From: Magnetovibrio sp.
Lineage (GTDB): Bacteria; Pseudomonadota; Alphaproteobacteria; Rhodospirillales; Magnetovibrionaceae
Assembly: GCA_016763895.1 (NCBI GenBank)
Contig: JAESSV010000103.1
Span: 1-6,888 of the forward strand
Reading direction: 5' to 3'
DNA length: 6,888 nucleotides
Positions 1 to 4,590 of this stretch are shown here, one piece after another. Within the stretch, counting starts at the first letter, position 1, and every line of letters begins with the position of its first letter. Position numbers and translations under genes: made by a program. The notes below the pieces were generated by a model. That model was not told the origin of the DNA and made no database searches. It saw only the letters and a program-made list of their open reading frames with translations.

Positions 1-141
1 ATTGTTGCTCATCGTCTCAGCACGATCCGAGACTGCGATGAAATTATCGTAATGCACAAAGGTAAAATCGTACAGCGCGGCAAACACGATGATCTTAAAG
101 ACGTGGAAGGCCTGTATTCAGAATTGATCAAGATGGGCTAA
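1..141 (+). CDS. C-terminal end of ABC transporter ATPase, probably NHLP-type peptidase/permease/ATPase (ABC1), 5' truncated
   Basis: The window opens inside a gene; frame 1 reads 46 codons to TAA at 139-141. The fragment starts with IVAHRLSTI, the H-loop (switch histidine) that ends ABC exporter nucleotide-binding domains. It continues with the usual tail: [17 protein letters not shown], then a His-Asp-Asp-Leu stretch and [10 protein letters not shown]. Only the last part of the ATPase domain is visible, so Walker A, Walker B, signature and membrane regions cannot be checked. The next gene is an NHLP ABC2 transporter, and in known NHLP export operons the gene before it encodes ABC1. ABC1 carries an N-terminal C39 peptidase that cleaves the leader peptide at export. 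The ABC1 identity is therefore inferred from order and tail similarity, while membership in the ABC exporter family is read directly. It could also be another type of exporter half-transporter. Confidence 0.85.
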   Translation: MVAHRLSTIRDCDEIIVMHKGKIVQRGKHDDLKDVEGLYSELIKMG

Positions 142-199
142 AGCCACAGCACGTCTTGATTTAAAACCTAAACGCAAAAGTAAGAGTAAGACAACATTG

Positions 200-3115
200 A
201 TGGAAAAGTTCCTGCACAAATTTGACGATGTCGCACAGGTTGCGAGCACCGGCAGCGACCACCCCCTCACTCTTGAAGGGGCTGACCGCTCATGGATCGT
301 CGCCGAGGGCAATGTTGATGTTTTTCTGACGGGGTTAGATCCTGCACGAAAAGCCGTTGGCGCACGCGTACACATCGCGCGCACTCCACAGGACGGCGTA
401 CTCCTTGGTATGGATTTTTCACACGCACCTGATGACACAGGGGCCGCGCCCCGTGGTTATGTCGCCGTCGGCGTTCCGGGCACTAAGTTGCTTGAGGTTC
501 CCCTCGAGAGCCTTCTCGCACGGGCCGCTGACCCCCAAGATCGCAGCATACTTTCTGGCCTTATCAATCACTGGACCAAAGCGCTGCTGAGCCGAGTGAT
601 CGACGCCCCACCCCCCGCACGATTGGTCGATACAAAAAACGAAAAGAAATTTGAGCTTAAGGCGCAAATGGCGTTTCGGCCCCAAGGCGAAAGCGTTTGG
701 ATCGAACAACAGTCCGGCACATCGACGTTTGTCGGCGATCCAGAATTCGGCGAAATTACGCCGGGAAGCTGCTTTCCTCTGCATGATCGCAGTTGGATTG
801 TCGCACAAGCAGACGGGGAAATCGAAAGCACTCAAACTGAAAACTGGTTGGCGCGATCAGACATCCGAACACATTTAAATGCCTTCAATGCGGTGATATT
901 CAATGCCATCAAGGTTGATTTTGAAAGACGTGAAATCAAAGAAATAAACCGTCTGAAGGCCAAACAGGAAAACGACATTGCCCTGATGGATGGGTCCATC
1001 AGAAAGCTCGCTGACGTCGTTCAGATGACAAAAACGCCTGAAGCTAGGTCGTCGGCCTTAGATCCACTTTTCATCGCATGTCAATGCATCGGCAAAGTTC
1101 TAGACATCACCTTTGTTGAGCACCCCGATGCAAAGACCGAGCGCGGACGCATCAACCCTCTCTCTGATATCGCCAAGGCCTCGCGGGTACGGTCCCGCAA
1201 AGTTGTCTTGAAGGGCGAGTGGTGGACCAAAGATCATGGCCCTCTGCTGGTCCATTTCGAAGAAGATGATCGTCCCGCAGCCCTGATCTGGGGCACGAAG
1301 GAATACGCTCTACATGATGCGACCCACGGCAAAGTGACCTCGCTTACAGCAGAACTTGCCGATGACCTTAAGTCCTTTGCTTACATGTTTTATCGCCCAT
1401 TTTCAGAAACGGCGTTAAGCATTGTCGATGTTATGAAATTCGGCGCGTATGGTTCTCACAAAGACATTATGATGGTTGCCGGCATGGGCCTCGCCGGCGG
1501 TTTAATGGGGCTTGTGACCCCCCTTGCAACGGGCATGTTGTTCGATTCTGTCATTCCAGGGGCTGCTAAAGGCCAATTACTACAACTGTTTTTGACCTTA
1601 ATCTCGGCAGTTTTAGCCATTTCCATGTTCCAACTTACGCGCGGCATTGCCATGCTGCGCATTGAGGGGCGCATGGACATAACCGTTCAGTCTGCCGTGT
1701 GGGATCGACTTTTGGCCTTGCCCGTACCGTTTTTTCGTAAATACTCTTCGGGTGATTTGGCGATGCGCGCCAACGGCATATCGGCTATTCGCCAAGCCTT
1801 GTCTGGGCGAACGGCGGAAGCCATTCTCAGCGCAATATTTTCTATCTTTAACTTAGCATTGCTCTTCTATTACGATTCAATGTTGGCCCTTGTGGCTTGT
1901 GCGCTCGTGGTGTTGGCATTGACCATCACGATCACCGTTAGCATAATTAAGCTCGGTCACGAACGTAAGCTAGCAACCCTTGACGGCAAGATTGCAGGAC
2001 AAGTCCTGCAACTTCTTTCCGGCGTTTCAAAGCTTCGTATAACAGGTGCCGAAGGGCGTGCGTTTTCACGTTGGGCTGACAAATTCACGGAACAACGGGC
2101 GATCACGTTTAAGGCAGAGAACATTGCCAACGTCCTTGAAACGTTCAACTCAATTTTTCCACTGGCCTGCTCCATGACCATCTTCGGCACAATGGCCTTT
2201 TATTTTAAAGGCAACGGACTTTCGACGGGTGAATTTCTGGCTTTCAATGCCGCCTTTACAAGCTTCCTGACCGCAACCTTGTCCATGACCGGGGTTTTTG
2301 TCACGGTGCTTGCAATCATCCCAATGTATGAGCGGGCGAAGCCTATTTTAGAAACGCTACCCGAAGTGAGCGAAGCCAAGGCTAACCCAGGCCACATGGC
2401 CGGTGAGATCGAAGTCAACCATTTGACCTTTAGCTATAGCGCTGAAGGCCCCGTGATCCTTAAGGGCATCTCGCTCCATATCGAACCGGGACAGTTCGTG
2501 GCCTTCGTTGGTTCTTCAGGGTCCGGAAAATCAACGTTACTGCGCTGTCTTTTGGGATTTGAAAAACCTGATTCTGGCTCCATATACTATGATGGTCAGG
2601 ACCTTGCTGGCTTAGATATCACCGAGGTCCGTCGTCAACTTGGTGTGGTGTTACAAAATGGCCAATTAATGGCTGGCGACATTTTTTCCAACATTGTCGG
2701 CTCTCTTCCCCTGACCATAAAAGATGCGGAAGACGCGGCACGCATGTGTGGCTTGGACAAAGACATCGAAGACATGCTCATGGGCATGCACACTCTGGTG
2801 AGCGAAAGTGGTGGTTTATCCGGCGGGCAACGGCAACGCTTGTTGATCGCACGTGCGATCGTCAATCGGCCGCGCATTCTGTATTTTGATGAAGCCACCA
2901 GTGCCCTCGACAACAAGACGCAAGCAATTGTCAGCGCAAGTCTCGATAAACTAGAGGCGACGCGGGTGGTCGTTGCACACCGTCTTAGCACAATCGTAAA
3001 TGCCGACAAGATCTTCGTTCTCGACAATGGCGAAGTTATCCAGCAAGGCACCTACGACGAACTCATGCAGCAGGACGGATTGTTTTCTGTCTTAGCAAAA
3101 CGACAAATTGCATAG
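200..3115 (+). CDS. NHLP/NHLM bacteriocin-system ABC transporter permease/ATPase (ABC2)
   Basis: Inner-membrane ABC exporter subunit, 971 residues from ATG at 200. A TTG directly before it at 197 is also possible, and neither has a strong Shine-Dalgarno, only a weak TAAGAG at 181-186. About 420 N-terminal residues form a cytosolic region with no peptidase signature. Residues about 422-711 hold six membrane helices of the type-1 exporter fold. The ATPase domain runs from about 735 to the end and is complete: Walker A GSSGSGKST at 771-779, a Q-loop in VVLQNGQLM, signature LSGGQRQR from 873, Walker B ILYFDEA with Asp897 and Glu898, and switch His927. Length and the long N-terminal extension fit the second ABC subunit of NHLP RiPP export systems, which acts beside a peptidase-bearing ABC1 and an HlyD-like adaptor. 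The N-terminal region contains the motif DRSWIVA twice (residues 29-35 and 196-202), suggesting a duplicated beta-rich module. The upstream gene is 58 bases away and the next starts within a few bases, so all probably share a transcript. The exported peptide is not identifiable here. Confidence 0.93.
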   Translation: MEKFLHKFDDVAQVASTGSDHPLTLEGADRSWIVAEGNVDVFLTGLDPARKAVGARVHIARTPQDGVLLGMDFSHAPDDTGAAPRGYVAVGVPGTKLLEVPLESLLARAADPQDRSILSGLINHWTKALLSRVIDAPPPARLVDTKNEKKFELKAQMAFRPQGESVWIEQQSGTSTFVGDPEFGEITPGSCFPLHDRSWIVAQADGEIESTQTENWLARSDIRTHLNAFNAVIFNAIKVDFERREIKEINRLKAKQENDIALMDGSIRKLADVVQMTKTPEARSSALDPLFIACQCIGKVLDITFVEHPDAKTERGRINPLSDIAKASRVRSRKVVLKGEWWTKDHGPLLVHFEEDDRPAALIWGTKEYALHDATHGKVTSLTAELADDLKSFAYMFYRPFSETALSIVDVMKFGAYGSHKDIMMVAGMGLAGGLMGLVTPLATGMLFDSVIPGAAKGQLLQLFLTLISAVLAISMFQLTRGIAMLRIEGRMDITVQSAVWDRLLALPVPFFRKYSSGDLAMRANGISAIRQALSGRTAEAILSAIFSIFNLALLFYYDSMLALVACALVVLALTITITVSIIKLGHERKLATLDGKIAGQVLQLLSGVSKLRITGAEGRAFSRWADKFTEQRAITFKAENIANVLETFNSIFPLACSMTIFGTMAFYFKGNGLSTGEFLAFNAAFTSFLTATLSMTGVFVTVLAIIPMYERAKPILETLPEVSEAKANPGHMAGEIEVNHLTFSYSAEGPVILKGISLHIEPGQFVAFVGSSGSGKSTLLRCLLGFEKPDSGSIYYDGQDLAGLDITEVRRQLGVVLQNGQLMAGDIFSNIVGSLPLTIKDAEDAARMCGLDKDIEDMLMGMHTLVSESGGLSGGQRQRLLIARAIVNRPRILYFDEATSALDNKTQAIVSASLDKLEATRVVVAHRLSTIVNADKIFVLDNGEVIQQGTYDELMQQDGLFSVLAKRQIA

Positions 3116-3118
3116 GAA
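3114..3118 (+). promoter_or_regulatory. Ribosome binding site overlapping the ABC2 stop codon
   Basis: AGGAA shares bases with the TAG stop (3113-3115) of the ABC2 gene. It lies 2 bases from the first ATG (3121) but 8 bases from the second in-frame ATG (3127). The normal spacing to the second ATG decides the start choice for the lipoprotein gene. The overlap suggests translational coupling with ABC2. Confidence 0.6.
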
Positions 3119-3126
3119 TTATGAAC

Positions 3127-4284
3127 ATGTTTTTGAGCAATAACCGTCTCCCGCTCCTCGCCGCTGTCGGCATACTTACGATGCTGCTATCTGGTTGCAT
3201 TGAGAAAAACCCCAAAGATGAACGTGCAAGTCGGGCTGCCGAGGCGACGGGGGATATCCTTATCGGAACGGTTTGGCCGCTGACCTCTGCTAAGAAAGAC
3301 CTTAAAAATGGTGTGATTTTAGCTCAAGAGCAAATCAATGCTGCTGGTGGAATTATGGGGCGCCAAGTCAAAATCCAATTTCAAGATGATCAAAGAAACA
3401 TAACTAAGGGCATTCGTATCGCTTATGATTTTGTTTCAAATCCAGACATGGTTGCGGTGATCGGGCACCTTGATTCCTATATTTCTTTAGCGACCGCGTC
3501 GGTCTATCAGTTTGGCGGAATGCTGATGGTTACTCCTGGGTCCAGCGCCACAGAAATCACGCAACAAAATTTTGATTTGGTCTTTCGCACGATTCCCAAC
3601 AACTTTGACCAGGGTTATCAGTTGGCTACCTATGCTAAGGACATGGGCTACAAACGGGTGATGCTGTATTATATCAAGAATGCGTATGGCCGAGATTTAG
3701 CCAATGCATTTGAAAATGCTGCAAACAAGCATGGTCTTCAAATTATCGACCGGATCTCTTATTTGAAGGGCGCCAGCAACTACCAGCGCGCCATGCAGTA
3801 TTGGGCTGACTTCTACAGCTTTGACGCCATATTTTTAGCAGGCTCACTTCCCGAAGGCGCCGAGATTATTCATCAGGCGCGAAAGGTTGGCATCACCCAG
3901 CCCTTCTTTAGCGCGGCTGGCCTAGATGCAAATACCTTGATTGAAAATGGCGGCATTGATGTCGAGGGTACCGTTGTGACGTCATTCTTCCATCCCGACA
4001 TGCAACTCCCTGAGTCTATCGCCTTTACCAAACGCTATGAAAAGCGGTTCGGAAAGCGCCCAGATTCTGCCGCAGCACAAGGGTACGACGCCCTCATGCT
4101 CTTGTCCCATGGCATGACCGTGGCGAACAGCACCGTACCCGCCGATGTCGCTGCCGCGCTGCACCAAACAAAGGATTGGCGTGGGGCCACCGGCACTCAC
4201 ACGGTGGCACCGAACGGCGACATGATTAACAAAAAAATCGTCAAAAAACTCGTTCGAAATGGTGCTTTTGCGTATATCCCGTAA
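3127..4284 (+). CDS. ABC-type branched-chain amino acid/amide substrate-binding lipoprotein (LivJ-like, periplasmic binding protein type 1)
   Basis: A 385-residue periplasmic lipoprotein if translated from ATG 3127; ATG 3121 would add Met-Asn but is too close to the AGGAA at 3114. The N-terminus is a lipoprotein signal peptide: Arg near the start, a hydrophobic core, and lipobox LSGC with the lipidated Cys24. After a charged linker the mature part opens with GDILIGTVWPLT, a typical first strand of the Leu/Ile/Val-binding family. It is followed by GVILAQEQINAAGGIMGRQV, the family's characteristic first helix and turn. Further family-like segments are GHLDSY (113-118), a VTPGSSATEIT segment with Ser139, Ser140 and Thr142 where ligand contacts usually fall, RTIPNNFDQG, and AAAQGYDALMLL near the end. 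In the family these proteins deliver ligands to LivHMGF-type importers or act as receptors for signalling proteins. No importer permease or ATPase is present here: the neighbours are an exporter and a sensor-MFS protein. A receptor or accessory role is therefore plausible (inference). The ligand cannot be predicted from sequence alone. Confidence 0.9.
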   Translation: MFLSNNRLPLLAAVGILTMLLSGCIEKNPKDERASRAAEATGDILIGTVWPLTSAKKDLKNGVILAQEQINAAGGIMGRQVKIQFQDDQRNITKGIRIAYDFVSNPDMVAVIGHLDSYISLATASVYQFGGMLMVTPGSSATEITQQNFDLVFRTIPNNFDQGYQLATYAKDMGYKRVMLYYIKNAYGRDLANAFENAANKHGLQIIDRISYLKGASNYQRAMQYWADFYSFDAIFLAGSLPEGAEIIHQARKVGITQPFFSAAGLDANTLIENGGIDVEGTVVTSFFHPDMQLPESIAFTKRYEKRFGKRPDSAAAQGYDALMLLSHGMTVANSTVPADVAAALHQTKDWRGATGTHTVAPNGDMINKKIVKKLVRNGAFAYIP

Positions 4285-4291
4285 TTGACCA

Positions 4292-4313
4292 TTTCGGTAA
4301 TTTTGAACCGAAA
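4292..4313 (+). other. Short inverted repeat after the binding-protein gene
   Basis: TTTCGGT (4292-4298) and ACCGAAA (4307-4313) are perfect 7-base inverted complements separated by 8 bases, starting 7 bases after the stop of the binding-protein gene. The plus strand has an A-run rather than a T-run after it, so it is not a canonical intrinsic terminator. It could protect the 3' end of the transcript or be a protein-binding site, or occur by chance. Confidence 0.3.
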
Positions 4314-4353
4314 AAACCGTTAATGAGTGCACCTGAAAATGGCTCGTTGCGCA

Positions 4354-4359
4354 TATAAT
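4354..4359 (+). promoter_or_regulatory. Candidate -10 promoter element before the sensor-MFS gene
   Basis: A perfect TATAAT lies in the gap between the binding-protein gene and the first ATGs of the sensor-MFS gene. No good -35 box is found at 16-18 bases upstream (ACCTGA and shifted versions match poorly), and there is no TG extension. If used, transcription would start near 4366, and translation from ATG 4376 or 4379 would have a leader of only about 10-13 bases. This would let the gene be expressed separately from the export operon. The evidence is a single short motif. Confidence 0.3.
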
Positions 4360-4360
4360 A

Positions 4361-4525
4361 ATGTATTGGAAAACGATGATGGGCTTGGTTCAAAAATTTT
4401 CAATCACGATCTTTAGCATTGTCATGCTTGCGACCGCTCTTAATTCATTTCTCAATTATATCAATTATGAAAACACCTATTCTGCTCATGTGCAAATGCG
4501 CTATGCCGTCATTGCAGGTGACTGA
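4361..4525 (+). pseudogene. N-terminal fragment of the sensor-MFS fusion gene, cut off by a frameshift
   Basis: Frame 2 reads 54 codons from ATG 4361 (other ATGs at 4376 and 4379, the last preceded by a weak GGAAAA) to TGA 4523-4525. The peptide MGLVQKFSITIFSIVML and following residues is a membrane anchor helix. It leads into NYINYENTYSAHVQMRYAVI, the usual first periplasmic helix of bacterial transmembrane sensor proteins. The frame stops at AGD. In frame 1, overlapping at base 4522, the expected continuation appears: LKNTIEFGLGTGLNLANI, then a run leading to TVFDSWGNILFSND. Adding one base at 4520-4522 would join both parts into one 842-residue protein. Downstream frame 1 stays open for more than 780 codons, so the lesion is recent, or it is a sequencing or assembly error. 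Without this fragment the downstream protein lacks the first membrane anchor. Confidence 0.75.
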
Positions 4526-4590
4526 AAAACACAATTGAGTTTGGCCTCGGGACCGGCCTCAACCTCGCCAATATCAGCACGGTTCAGTCT

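Noticed and set aside
142..199. Small precursor peptide gene between the two ABC transporter genes
   Set aside because: The 58-base gap is too short for a leader-plus-core peptide, and no start codon with a convincing ribosome binding site opens a frame there apart from the ABC2 start.
419..835. Minus-strand open frame of 138 codons
   Set aside because: It lies entirely inside the ABC2 gene, has no recognisable protein family features, and is antisense to a well supported coding region.
2635..3051. Minus-strand open frame of 138 codons
   Set aside because: It is antisense to the ATPase domain of ABC2, including signature, Walker B and H-loop; the low-complexity Ser/Arg/Met-rich translation is typical of a shadow frame.
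4292..4320. Intrinsic terminator after the binding-protein gene
   Set aside because: The stem is only 7 base pairs with an AT-rich half, and it is followed by an A-run and ACCGT rather than a T-tract on the plus strand.
3982..4332. Minus-strand open frame of 116 codons at the end of the binding-protein gene
   Set aside because: It overlaps the conserved C-terminal part of the binding lipoprotein and shows no family motif or ribosome binding site.
4515..4530. Programmed ribosomal frameshift
   Set aside because: No slippery heptamer precedes the TGA; the A5 run lies after the first bases of the stop and not before it, and no clear stimulatory stem was seen. A one-base loss explains the break more simply.
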